Below, piece after piece: positions 54,545 through 63,602 of a stretch of DNA of 64,000 nt (positions within the stretch are counted from its first letter, which is position 1; each line of letters begins with the position of its first letter). This stretch comes from Methanomassiliicoccales archaeon LGM-RCC1 (GTDB lineage: Archaea; Thermoplasmatota; Thermoplasmata; Methanomassiliicoccales; Methanomethylophilaceae). The DNA lies in contig CP115555.1 of NCBI GenBank assembly GCA_030168575.1, positions 186,001-250,000 on the forward strand, written 5' to 3'. The position numbers and the translations under genes were made by a program. A model generated the notes under the pieces. The model saw only the letters and a program-made list of their open reading frames with translations. It made no database searches and had not been told where the DNA came from.

Positions 54545-56404
54545 ATGGACGAGATTATACTTTTGACCAGCTTGGCAACTTTCTTGCTGTTGGCCGCAGT
54601 CTGTTCCATCATCTTCAACAAAATCAAGCTCCCTCCCCTCATAGGATACCTGATGGCGGGTATCATCCTGTCAAACCTCTGGTCCATCACCGAAATCGGA
54701 GAAGAGGTCGTCGAGATCCTGTCCAACATGGGATTGATCATCCTGATGTTCTGCCTAGGTTTGGAAATCAACATGAAGAAGATCCGTAAGCAGGGTCTGT
54801 TCGCTATGGAGGTGGCGCTGGTCCAGCTTCCGGTCACTATGCTTTTGGGCATCGTCATTGGTAGCTTCGTGCTCGGACTCACATCCCTCCAGAGCATGGT
54901 CATAGGTGCGATAATGTCTGGCTCCAGCACCGCTGTGGTGCTGGCCGTTATGTCCACGCATAACCTCCTCGACAGCGACCACAAGGCCACTCTCATCCTT
55001 GTCCTTATCATGGAGGATATCGGACAGGTCATACTGCTGTCCGTGCTCACGCCTATGATGGCCGGTTCTAGCATGGACCCGGGAGGATTGGCTGCGATGA
55101 TCGTAAGCATCGTCGTGTTCATGCTCGTCAGTATCTTCGCTGGACTGAGGCTCATGCCCCGTGTCATCAACTGGCTTTCGGATAACGTATCATCGGAGGT
55201 ACTGACCATCTTCGCCGTCGGAATGGCGTTCGGTATGGCGCTGCTTGCGAACTTCGCAGGACTGTCCGTCGCTATCGGAGCGTTCCTCATGGGAATGATG
55301 ATCGCATCCAGCAGGAAGAGCAGAGAGATCACTCACGATATCGAGCCCATGAAGAACATATTCATGGCCATGTTCTTCATCTCCGTCGGAATGGAGATCC
55401 AAATAGAGACGCTGATAGACAACATAGGCATGATCGTGGTGATCTACGGAATGTTCGCCACCCTTATCATCTCCACCGTGTTCCTCGGATATTGGATGGG
55501 CAACGAGAACCCCCGTACCGGTTTCATATCGGCGATCAGCCTCGCCGTCATGGGAGAATTCGCATTCATCATCGCCAAGCAGGCACTTGACTACAACGTG
55601 ATCGATGTTTCCTTCTATACATCGGTCGTCGGAGCCGCTCTACTGTCCATGGTGATCCTTCCGATAATAGCGAAGAAGTCCGGGATCATATGGGACGGCC
55701 TTTCCAAGAGGTGTCCTACGCCTTTACGTAAGGCACTGCTTTCCGTTGATTACGTGAAGACCTCAGCATACGCCAGGGTCAACAGGTCCTCCAAGAAGAC
55801 CAAGAAGGAATTCCAGACCACGTTGAGGAACATCTACATCTACATCGTAGCAGTGGTCGTCATAGAGATAGCGTTCATCATGCTGTCAACATTCTTCGAG
55901 GAATGGGGAATGAAATACTTCGGCGGCGGGGCATATCTATGGAGTATGATCGTCCTCGTTCTGAACCTCATCGTGATCTATGTTCCCATCATCAGGATCA
56001 TCAACAACATCAAGACCATCAGCGTCCTCACCAACGGAGGACACATCCGTAAGTCCTCCAGGACTCAGGCGGACACGTTCATGGAATGGTTCATGAGGTC
56101 CAACACGCCCATCACTGGACTGATCGTCTCGATCACCATCATAATCATCATCCCCAACGATCTTGGCATCTGGGAGCACATCGTGGTCCTGATCGTCGCA
56201 TTGGCGGTGCTGTTGCTTTACAACAGGAAGGCCATCAAATACAGGTCCAATATGGGATCATACACCATGGGTGTCGACGAATACGAGATCGTCGATACGG
56301 ATATGTTCCTGAAGATGCTCAACGAGAAGGTCCGCGAGCAGGAATTGCTGAACGAAGAGAAGTATTCCGTATCGATAGATACCGGGGATATGAGAGAAGA
56401 ATGA
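54545..56404 (+). CDS. CPA2 cation:proton antiporter with extra C-terminal membrane domain (copy 1)
   Basis: Monovalent cation/H+ antiporter. Residues 1-385 contain the 12-helix CPA2 core (KIKLPPLIGYLMAGIIL; SGSSTAVVLAVMS; MGEFAFIIAKQALD). Instead of the KefB-type RCK/TrkA-N domain, the C-terminal 230 residues contain about five further membrane segments and a cytoplasmic tail. The ATG at 54545 starts exactly at the first helix. Closely related to the copy at 61833-63599. Confidence 0.88.
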   Translation: MDEIILLTSLATFLLLAAVCSIIFNKIKLPPLIGYLMAGIILSNLWSITEIGEEVVEILSNMGLIILMFCLGLEINMKKIRKQGLFAMEVALVQLPVTMLLGIVIGSFVLGLTSLQSMVIGAIMSGSSTAVVLAVMSTHNLLDSDHKATLILVLIMEDIGQVILLSVLTPMMAGSSMDPGGLAAMIVSIVVFMLVSIFAGLRLMPRVINWLSDNVSSEVLTIFAVGMAFGMALLANFAGLSVAIGAFLMGMMIASSRKSREITHDIEPMKNIFMAMFFISVGMEIQIETLIDNIGMIVVIYGMFATLIISTVFLGYWMGNENPRTGFISAISLAVMGEFAFIIAKQALDYNVIDVSFYTSVVGAALLSMVILPIIAKKSGIIWDGLSKRCPTPLRKALLSVDYVKTSAYARVNRSSKKTKKEFQTTLRNIYIYIVAVVVIEIAFIMLSTFFEEWGMKYFGGGAYLWSMIVLVLNLIVIYVPIIRIINNIKTISVLTNGGHIRKSSRTQADTFMEWFMRSNTPITGLIVSITIIIIIPNDLGIWEHIVVLIVALAVLLLYNRKAIKYRSNMGSYTMGVDEYEIVDTDMFLKMLNEKVREQELLNEEKYSVSIDTGDMREE

Positions 56405-56436
56405 TCCTGCCCGGAGAATCCGGGCAGATTGTGTTT

Positions 56437-57726
56437 TCATCTGATGCAGAGCTGTCTCCAGACATCCTCCGACTTGGACAGGATGTCATCCTTGTCCAAA
56501 GTCAGGATGTTGCCGTCCTGCATGACCATGTCTCCCTGACAGAACACGGTCTTGGTGTTGAGGCCGTTTCCGGAGTAGACTATGTTGGCGATCATGTTCT
56601 CGGGGACCAGAGGCCTCATGTTTGGTGCCTTTCCGTCGAGTATGATCAGGTCGGCGTACTTGCCGGGCTCCAGCGAACCGATCTTGTCCGCCATACCGAC
56701 GGCCTTCGCACCGTTTATGGTAGCGAAATCAAGAAGCTGCTGTGCTCCGCATACAACGGGGTCCCATCTGCTGGACTTCTGAAGCAGTCCGAGGGACTTC
56801 ATCTCGGCGAACATGTCGAGGGTGTTGTTTGTGGTGTTCCCGTCGGTTCCGAATGATACGTTCACTCCTGCCTCCGTGAGCTCGGGCACAGGGGCCACGC
56901 CTCCGGTAGCCAGCTTCATGTTGGATACAGGACATGATGAGATAGACATTCCTACCTTGCCCATGAGCATGACCTCTCTCTTGGTCAACCATGCAGAATG
57001 TGCAGCGACCATGTGCGGAGTCAGAGCGCCGATCTCCGACAGCCACTCGGCGGGCCTCATGCCTGTCTTCTTTTTGTGGTCAGCCACCTCCCCCCTCGTC
57101 TCCGAAAGGTGGAAGTTCAACGGAGCGTTGACCTCGTCAGCGAACTGTGCCGCGCTTACGCAGGTCTCCTCGTTGCACACATAGACTCCTTGGAGTCCTA
57201 CTCCGGGAACGATCTTCCTCTCGCCCTTGAACTTGGAATAGAAGTTCTTGCAGTTCTGGACAGGATTGCCCTTCTGCGTGGTCTTATCCTCATCGAGACA
57301 GCACCAGCAAAGCACTCCCCTTATCCCGGCCTGTTGGGTTGCCTTTGCGATCACATCCTCCGAGTAGTAGAGATCCATGAAGGTCGTCGTACCGCTGCGG
57401 ATCATCTCCATGCACCCGACCTTCGTACCAATGTCCAGATCGTAATCTGTACGGTCGGAATCGATCTTGAATACCTTATCGAGGAAATCGGGGAACGTGA
57501 GATCGTCCACCACGCCCTTCATCACGGACATGGCCACATGGGTGTGGGTGTTGATCATACCGGGCATGACGATATCGCCGGTGGCGTCGATCTCGCGTTC
57601 TGCGGTGCCCTTGTACTCAGGGCCGACGGACACGATCTTCTCGCCGTCTATGACCACATCCCCGCGGATGATGTCCCTGGATGCGTTCTGTGTGACAATC
57701 CAGGCGTTACGGATCGCTGTTATCAT
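56437..57726 (-). CDS. dadD: Amidohydrolase: 5'-deoxyadenosine/MTA/SAH deaminase family
   Basis: Deaminates 5'-deoxyadenosine, methylthioadenosine or S-adenosylhomocysteine. In methanogens this recycles radical-SAM and methyl-transfer by-products. Zinc site: GMINTHTHVAMS near residue 57, HLSETRGEV near 205, AHSAWL near 238 and the catalytic aspartate in SFGTDGNTTNN near 285. 429 aa from ATG 57726. The preferred substrate is not decidable here. Confidence 0.88.
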   Translation of the reverse strand: MITAIRNAWIVTQNASRDIIRGDVVIDGEKIVSVGPEYKGTAEREIDATGDIVMPGMINTHTHVAMSVMKGVVDDLTFPDFLDKVFKIDSDRTDYDLDIGTKVGCMEMIRSGTTTFMDLYYSEDVIAKATQQAGIRGVLCWCCLDEDKTTQKGNPVQNCKNFYSKFKGERKIVPGVGLQGVYVCNEETCVSAAQFADEVNAPLNFHLSETRGEVADHKKKTGMRPAEWLSEIGALTPHMVAAHSAWLTKREVMLMGKVGMSISSCPVSNMKLATGGVAPVPELTEAGVNVSFGTDGNTTNNTLDMFAEMKSLGLLQKSSRWDPVVCGAQQLLDFATINGAKAVGMADKIGSLEPGKYADLIILDGKAPNMRPLVPENMIANIVYSGNGLNTKTVFCQGDMVMQDGNILTLDKDDILSKSEDVWRQLCIR

Positions 57727-57820
57727 GAGCGGATAATCCCCGAGCACCCATATAACGTTGATTGATTCGTTGAGAGATTCATATTATAATCCGCAGAACC
57801 ATTGAGAGGATGTTGATAGC

Positions 57821-58654
57821 ATGGCATTCCGCATCACTTTCTTGGGAACCGGCGGTGGTAGGCACACCACCATGTATCAGGTCAGGTCCACCGGCGGAAT
57901 GCTCATCGAGCATGATGGGAAGATGCTCAACGTCGACCCTGGACCGGGTGCGCTGGTCCAGATGCAGAGGATCCACTATGACGTCTGCAACACATCGTCG
58001 ATGATCATCTCCCACTGCCACCCCGATCACTATTCGGATGCCGAATGCGTGGCCGAGGGGATGTCTCACGGCGGATGGAAGAAGAGGGGGCACATCTACG
58101 GGTCGCCCACTGTGATAGAGGGCGAAGCTGGGCTGGGGCCTTGCGTGTCGCCCTACCACCTGAGGATCGTGGAAGGTTACAAGGTGTTCAGGCCCGGCGA
58201 TGTCCTGGATGTCGACGGAATGCGTGTGGACATTAAGAAGGCGGTCCACAGCGACCCCACCAACGTGGGATTCGTCTTCCACACCGATCACGGTGACGTG
58301 TCATACGTCAGCGATACGGAGTTCTCGGTGGAGATCGCTCAGCAGTACATCGGGACCAGGGTGCTCATCCTCCCGGTGACGACGCCCATGGGTAACCGCA
58401 TAAAATGGCATCTCTGCACCGACGATGCGATCAAGTTCATAGAAATCGTGAAACCGGAGCTTGCAATATTCATCCACCTTGGAGTGGTCATCATCAGGAG
58501 AGGTCCGGAGAACGAAGCGAAGATGACAGAAGACGCCACAGGAATCCGTACCGTAGCGGCCCGTGACCTGATGATACTGGATGTCGGTGAGGAACTGAAC
58601 CTATCGGATGCAGAGACCTTCGATGATCACTGGATTCCGTCCAGCTCGGTCTGA
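57821..58654 (+). CDS. MBL-fold metallohydrolase
   Basis: Metallo-beta-lactamase fold enzyme of 277 aa. Motifs: FLGTGGGRHTTM near residue 7, metal motif SHCHPDHYSDAE (H-x-H-x-D-H) near 66, histidine in IKKAVHSDPTN, aspartate in YVSDTEFS and late histidine in FIHLGVVII. RNase Z-like and lactamase-like subfamilies share this pattern; the substrate is unknown. Its end overlaps the transglutaminase-like gene by 28 bases. Confidence 0.85.
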   Translation: MAFRITFLGTGGGRHTTMYQVRSTGGMLIEHDGKMLNVDPGPGALVQMQRIHYDVCNTSSMIISHCHPDHYSDAECVAEGMSHGGWKKRGHIYGSPTVIEGEAGLGPCVSPYHLRIVEGYKVFRPGDVLDVDGMRVDIKKAVHSDPTNVGFVFHTDHGDVSYVSDTEFSVEIAQQYIGTRVLILPVTTPMGNRIKWHLCTDDAIKFIEIVKPELAIFIHLGVVIIRRGPENEAKMTEDATGIRTVAARDLMILDVGEELNLSDAETFDDHWIPSSSV

Positions 58655-59787
58655 TCCTCAGACACGGGGTAGTATCCTGCCATTCCCCAATACATGGTCT
58701 CCTTTCCGATGCTTTCCGCAGAACCTTTCAGAAGGTAACCTACCGGCGCCTGCCCCTTCGTGGTATCCACACCATAGTACAGTATCTCAGTATCCTGGCC
58801 GGTTATATCGTATCCTGAGGACTTCGTGAATACCCTGTATGTGTTCAGGAAGTCCTTGTAGTCCTCCAGATTGCGTTCCTCAAATGAATCCAAGGCAACA
58901 CTGGCGGCAACGTGACCAGGGACACCAACCATGGCGGTACGGAACCCTGCGGCCTTGAATAACGCACAACCAACGGCAGCGGAATCGTCGCAATCGCCTA
59001 TGCCGAAGAACAACGTCTCCAGGGAATTGGCCCAGTACTCTTCGCAACCCCAGACCTCGTAATCGGTAGAAGTCTTCGGCACCGAATTCCCGAATATATC
59101 CCTGTCGTAGACTGGATTTCCCATATCGTCCACCCAGGTGTAGGTCCTGTGGGGGTACTTGATCCCGAGCTGTGCGAAGGATATGAGGAAATCGGCGTAC
59201 GACTGCCTGTCTTCGAGCGATCCTCCTATCTCCAAGTACCTGGACTCCAACTGTGATACGATGGAGCGCACGGTTTCATTCACGTAGACTTCCCTCGGAA
59301 GGTCGACGAACTTGAACCTGGTGTTATCGTTCCATTCCCTGTTCTCAATCATTATGTTCGCCAGTTCAGAGATGTCTATCTCGTAGCTTACTGAGACGTC
59401 GTAGACCTCTTTGGCCAGATGGTATTTCCAGGACATCTCTTTGGTGATCTTTCCGTCGATGATCAGATCGAACGTGTCCTCTCCGACAGTGACCTTGTAG
59501 AATCCGGGATCGAAAGTCAATGACTTCCCCCCATACTCATCCTTATCCTTGATCTTGTCGATATGCTCCTTCAGCTGATCCACGACTGTCCAGACGACAG
59601 ATTCCTCCGACATGAGGGTGGATGTGGTCTTATCGAATGTTATTCCCTCGGGATACGGCGATATTTCCGGATCAGGGTCGTCCGGAACGACAGGGGCCTC
59701 ATGCGGCAGTGTGACGATGATGGCCACGACAACCACTGCAATGGCTACGCCTATAGCAGATAAGATGGCCTTGTCCCTGCCGTTCAT
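58627..59787 (-). CDS. Membrane-anchored transglutaminase-like protein
   Basis: A 386-aa protein with an N-terminal anchor (residues 9-27), an acidic proline-rich linker (VVPDDPDPEISPYPEG), and a papain-like transglutaminase core: cysteine in FGIGDCDDSAAVGCALFKA near 265 and histidine in GVPGHVAASVALD near 293. Extracellular protease or cross-linking/isopeptide role is possible. Typical of archaeal cell-surface proteins. Confidence 0.78.
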   Translation of the reverse strand: MNGRDKAILSAIGVAIAVVVVAIIVTLPHEAPVVPDDPDPEISPYPEGITFDKTTSTLMSEESVVWTVVDQLKEHIDKIKDKDEYGGKSLTFDPGFYKVTVGEDTFDLIIDGKITKEMSWKYHLAKEVYDVSVSYEIDISELANIMIENREWNDNTRFKFVDLPREVYVNETVRSIVSQLESRYLEIGGSLEDRQSYADFLISFAQLGIKYPHRTYTWVDDMGNPVYDRDIFGNSVPKTSTDYEVWGCEEYWANSLETLFFGIGDCDDSAAVGCALFKAAGFRTAMVGVPGHVAASVALDSFEERNLEDYKDFLNTYRVFTKSSGYDITGQDTEILYYGVDTTKGQAPVGYLLKGSAESIGKETMYWGMAGYYPVSEDQTELDGIQ

Positions 59788-59859
59788 GGCTGCAAAACAG
59801 CCCCCCAGATAATAAATCTGGCGATGGTTTATTTAACGTAGTTTGCCGATATAGGGCAC

Positions 59860-60240
59860 ATGGCAGAAGGTAAAACTCGTCCATTATTGATCACCATCCT
59901 TGGTATCCTTGGATTGATCGGTGCAGTCATTTTGATCGTAGGCAGTATCATAGGAGGAGCTGCGCTTGCTGAGTACATCGCATCTATGATTCCTGGATCT
60001 GAATTTATCGCCGGATACATCTCCGCGGTTGGCATTGTAACTGCAATAATCGCACTCGTGATCGCTATCGGATACCTCAAGGGTTGGAAACCCATTTGGT
60101 ACATAGCAGTCATCCTTTACATCCTCTCCGCGATTATGGGAATCCTCTCATTCCCCTATGGAATCGTCGGAACCATTATCGACATCCTCCTGATTTGGTA
60201 CTTCTTCAGACCTGGTGTCAAAGAGTGGTTCGGTATCTGA
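59860..60240 (+). CDS. Small four-helix membrane protein, unknown function
   Basis: 126 aa with four hydrophobic helices beginning at residue 9 (LLITILGILGLIGAVILIVG). No conserved charged motif visible. The last 93 bases overlap the convergent gene at 60148. Confidence 0.7.
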   Translation: MAEGKTRPLLITILGILGLIGAVILIVGSIIGGAALAEYIASMIPGSEFIAGYISAVGIVTAIIALVIAIGYLKGWKPIWYIAVILYILSAIMGILSFPYGIVGTIIDILLIWYFFRPGVKEWFGI

Positions 60241-60843
60241 GGCTGCAAAACCAATACCGCCCAAATGGGCGGAAACCCCTTCCTTTCTTTTATCGCCGCA
60301 TATTCGTATCGGATCTCGCCCGATCCGAGAACTGGAGAAGATTCTGATGAATTCGGAAAGCACATCATCGCTCTCCGGTACAGCCGCACGGAACCTGTCC
60401 CTGTCAAGCACCTCTATGTAATACGGCCTGAGATCCGACATTGCGCATACTCTGTTCCTATCGCCATGACGGACGGCCAGCAACCAACGGAATCCATCGG
60501 TCGCTATCCCTCTGGGCGCATCATCGGCATTCATGGCGCAGAGAACCCGAGACGATGCCGAGGACAGCACGGAATTCATCGATACCGTTGCCAGAGACAC
60601 TCCGGGCACTCTGCCTTCGAACACATCGCCCGAATACAGTGACGAATACCCCAGACAGACCATCACAGGATTCACCAATACCCTCTGCGTCAGCCTTAGG
60701 GGGTCCTCCTTGGTAACCACGTCCTTGTAGGACGGCACCTTGTTGCCAGAGACCACTCTGCCGGAGTCGTACCTCCCGAAACTCGAATCCAATTCGCACA
60801 GGGCATCCGATATCAGTGCCCTGATCGCATCTTCGCAGACCAC
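60148..60843 (-). CDS. Hypothetical protein, possible nuclease-like fold
   Basis: 231 aa, not assigned. The segment ATDGFRWLLAVRHGDRNRV followed by DLRPYYIEVLDRDRFR resembles the substrate-side strand region of PD-(D/E)XK-type proteins, but I cannot name the family. The true C-terminus is probably near residue 175; the remaining about 55 residues are partly antisense to the neighbouring membrane-protein gene and look random. Confidence 0.5.
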   Translation of the reverse strand: MVCEDAIRALISDALCELDSSFGRYDSGRVVSGNKVPSYKDVVTKEDPLRLTQRVLVNPVMVCLGYSSLYSGDVFEGRVPGVSLATVSMNSVLSSASSRVLCAMNADDAPRGIATDGFRWLLAVRHGDRNRVCAMSDLRPYYIEVLDRDRFRAAVPESDDVLSEFIRIFSSSRIGRDPIRICGDKRKEGVSAHLGGIGFAASDTEPLFDTRSEEVPNQEDVDNGSDDSIGE

Positions 60844-60986
60844 GGTGCTGATGAAGAGTAAGGATATAAGAGCCTCACAGGGAGGTCACCGAACAGCTTT
60901 GCACAAGAACGCAAGCCAGTATCTGAAAAGCAAGACCGAAAGTGGAAAAGTAAGGGGTTTGGGGAAAGGGTTTAGTGATCGTGTAC

Positions 60987-61589
60987 TCACATGTTCATTG
61001 CGTTCTTCACATCGTTGTCGATAAGCAGTGCAAACATGCATCCGTAGAGGACGAGGTTGCAGATACCGATTATGGCAGGAATGATGAGAATCAGTCCTAC
61101 TACGATGGTGAGGATTGCCAAGAGAATCTCGACGATGAAGATCAACAGGAGGAAGATCCATATGACCTTGTCCCCTCCGGTCTTCTTTCCATCGTTGATC
61201 TTACTGGCGCAGAAGATGACGATAAGACCGAGAACGATCGTGATGATTGCTGTGTACATCTCGGTCCCGAGGTCCATACCCTCGACAACTTTTGCGATGC
61301 ATTCGAATACCGCTGTGATGATCATCACAATTCCGACAATCCTAACGAACTGTGCGAGAATCTCGACTTTATCAGAGATGACTCCTGTCCTGACCTTGTT
61401 ACCGTATCCGAACATGATGACACCGGCGATTATGGCTCCGATGCCTGAAATGACGACGGGTACAAGGGCGATTTCTGCATCCATAGCAGCGAGGATTATT
61501 GAAATCAATGCTCCAAGAATCTGCAGGATAGCTACGATCACGTACGCCGTTCCGGCGTGTTTAGGTTCGCTAAAGAATCCCATGGACAT
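60987..61589 (-). CDS. Six-helix membrane protein, unknown function
   Basis: 200 aa with about six hydrophobic helices (GTAYVIVAILQILGALISII first, LLLIFIVEILLAILTIVVGL near 150). No motif that gives a function. Upstream 61590-61832 is an intergenic region with promoters and no gene. Confidence 0.7.
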   Translation of the reverse strand: MSMGFFSEPKHAGTAYVIVAILQILGALISIILAAMDAEIALVPVVISGIGAIIAGVIMFGYGNKVRTGVISDKVEILAQFVRIVGIVMIITAVFECIAKVVEGMDLGTEMYTAIITIVLGLIVIFCASKINDGKKTGGDKVIWIFLLLIFIVEILLAILTIVVGLILIIPAIIGICNLVLYGCMFALLIDNDVKNAMNM

Positions 61590-61832
61590 GAATTCGTTTT
61601 GAGGATATATACAGGTTACGCTGTTTTGTCAGTAAAATTGTACATTTGGACGAATGTGCCAACGTCGGAAACATAAGTTTGTTAGGAGCTCTGGTACAAT
61701 CAGCTTAACACCTATTGAATATTGCTTCATACGGCACAGAAATAACAGCATCGCCTCACGCGCACACATGCGAACCCTTTATTAATGGGGATGGATACCG
61801 TTGGCCTATCATCCCAACTAAGAAGGCACCCT

Positions 61833-63599
61833 ATGGAAGAAACGACCCTCATAGCAATCATGGCAACCCTCGTCATACTGGCAGCGTTCCTGTCGATCGT
61901 GATGAACAAGATCAAGTTCCCGCCCCTTCTGGGGTTCATAACCGCGGGTATCCTGATTGCCAACTACATACACGTGGCTGAGGAAGCCGACCTGGTGGTC
62001 GAGATCTTCTCCGATATCGGATTGATCATGCTGATGTTCTCCATAGGGATGGAGATCGACATACGCAAACTGAAGGAACAGGGTAAATTCGCAGTCATCG
62101 TCGCCGCCGTCCAGCTTCCGCTGATGGTCATAGGCGGGGTGCTGGCGGGTTTCCTTCTCGGATTCAATACGCTCCAGTGCATATGCCTGGGCTGCATAAT
62201 ATCCGGTTCAAGTACGGCCGTCGTGATGGCCGTCCTTCAGTCACAGGGGCAGCTGGACAAGGAGCATATCGAGCTGCTGGTTCTGGTCACCATAATGGAG
62301 GACATCGGACAGGTCATAATGCTCTCGATGCTCACCCCCATGCTGACGGGAGGCTCCATGGGCACAGAAGACCTGGCGATACTCATCGCAGAGATCGCCA
62401 TATTCATGGTTGCCTGCTTCACGCTCGGACTCTACATCGTCCCCCGCATCATAGATTGGTTCTACATGAGGTCCAACGACGAGCTGATCTCGCTGCTTTG
62501 CATAGGTGCGTTGTTCGTCCTGTCCTACGCCGCGACCAAGATGGGGCTGTCCGTCGCAATCGGAGCATTCCTGATGGGTGTAATAGTGGGAACTTCTCGT
62601 CCGAAACATGCGGTGGAGCACTTCGTGGACCCGATAAAGAGCCTGTTCATGGCCATGTTCTTCATATCTGTGGGAATGGAGGTCACCCTGGGCAGTCTGG
62701 CCGAGAATCTGGCCCTCATCTTCATCATATACGCGGTATTCGCGATATGCAAGACCGCGACCGTGTACTTGGGATACTGGGTGGGCAACGGTGATCAACG
62801 CACCGGATTCGTGTCGGCTATCGGCCTGTGCGCCATGGGAGAATTCGCCTTCATCATCGCCAAGCAGGCTTTGGACAACGGCGTGGTGGATCAGGGATTC
62901 TACTCGTCCGTCATCGGAGCGGCGCTTATCTCCATGATCTTCCTGCCCATATTGACCAGATACTCGGGCAAAGGCTATGATGCACTGTACAAGGCATGCC
63001 CCAACGGAGTAAAGAGGGGCTTCGCCAGACTGACCTCTGTCAGGGACAGATTCTATGATGACCTCAACACGCTGTCACAGAACATGAGGCAGGCATTCAC
63101 ATCAGGTCTGGGGTCGGTCTACTTCAACTTGTTCCTGATAATCGTCGTCGAGGTCCTGTTCTACTTCGGATATGGGCCGGGATGCGGATGGCTCCAGGAG
63201 AGCTTCGGAATAGACAAGACGCTTGCGATGTATGTGCTCCTGTTCATCAACATCCTGATATTGCTCAGACCCTGCATGAGGCAGGTCTCGAACATACGTG
63301 TGCTGCTCTATCTCCTCTCCATGGGTAAGCTGAAAAACAACAGGGACATACCTGAGGACAGGGCGAAATTCTACGAGACCATGAACCCGCTCCTGATAGC
63401 AGGAGTGGTCGACATATTGATCGTGGCATTGGTCCCCAATCCGCTGGATACCGGCTACCAGATATTCGTCAGCGCATGCATCGTCCTTGCAGTAGCAATC
63501 TACCAGGTCTACAGGTTCAAGGTCGGTAAGAGGAGCAAATCACTTGAAAAGGTCTTAAGCAAACTAGGGGCTGAGAGCGAGTCCCATTCGGAGGAATGA
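61833..63599 (+). CDS. CPA2 cation:proton antiporter with extra C-terminal membrane domain (copy 2)
   Basis: Same architecture as copy 1: CPA2 core (KIKFPPLLGFITAGILIAN; SGSSTAVVMAVLQSQG; MGEFAFIIAKQALDNG), then extra membrane segments (YFNLFLIIVVEVLFYFGYG; LAMYVLLFINILILL) and a charged tail, no RCK domain. 588 aa from ATG 61833; the upstream in-frame ATGs at 61785 and 61791 are less likely. Three bases before asd. Confidence 0.88.
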   Translation: MEETTLIAIMATLVILAAFLSIVMNKIKFPPLLGFITAGILIANYIHVAEEADLVVEIFSDIGLIMLMFSIGMEIDIRKLKEQGKFAVIVAAVQLPLMVIGGVLAGFLLGFNTLQCICLGCIISGSSTAVVMAVLQSQGQLDKEHIELLVLVTIMEDIGQVIMLSMLTPMLTGGSMGTEDLAILIAEIAIFMVACFTLGLYIVPRIIDWFYMRSNDELISLLCIGALFVLSYAATKMGLSVAIGAFLMGVIVGTSRPKHAVEHFVDPIKSLFMAMFFISVGMEVTLGSLAENLALIFIIYAVFAICKTATVYLGYWVGNGDQRTGFVSAIGLCAMGEFAFIIAKQALDNGVVDQGFYSSVIGAALISMIFLPILTRYSGKGYDALYKACPNGVKRGFARLTSVRDRFYDDLNTLSQNMRQAFTSGLGSVYFNLFLIIVVEVLFYFGYGPGCGWLQESFGIDKTLAMYVLLFINILILLRPCMRQVSNIRVLLYLLSMGKLKNNRDIPEDRAKFYETMNPLLIAGVVDILIVALVPNPLDTGYQIFVSACIVLAVAIYQVYRFKVGKRSKSLEKVLSKLGAESESHSEE

Positions 63600-63602
63600 A
63601 AA

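Noticed and set aside
60740-61024. Plus-strand 94-aa frame opposite two genes
   Set aside because: Lies antisense to the start of one gene and the end of another, with no family resemblance.
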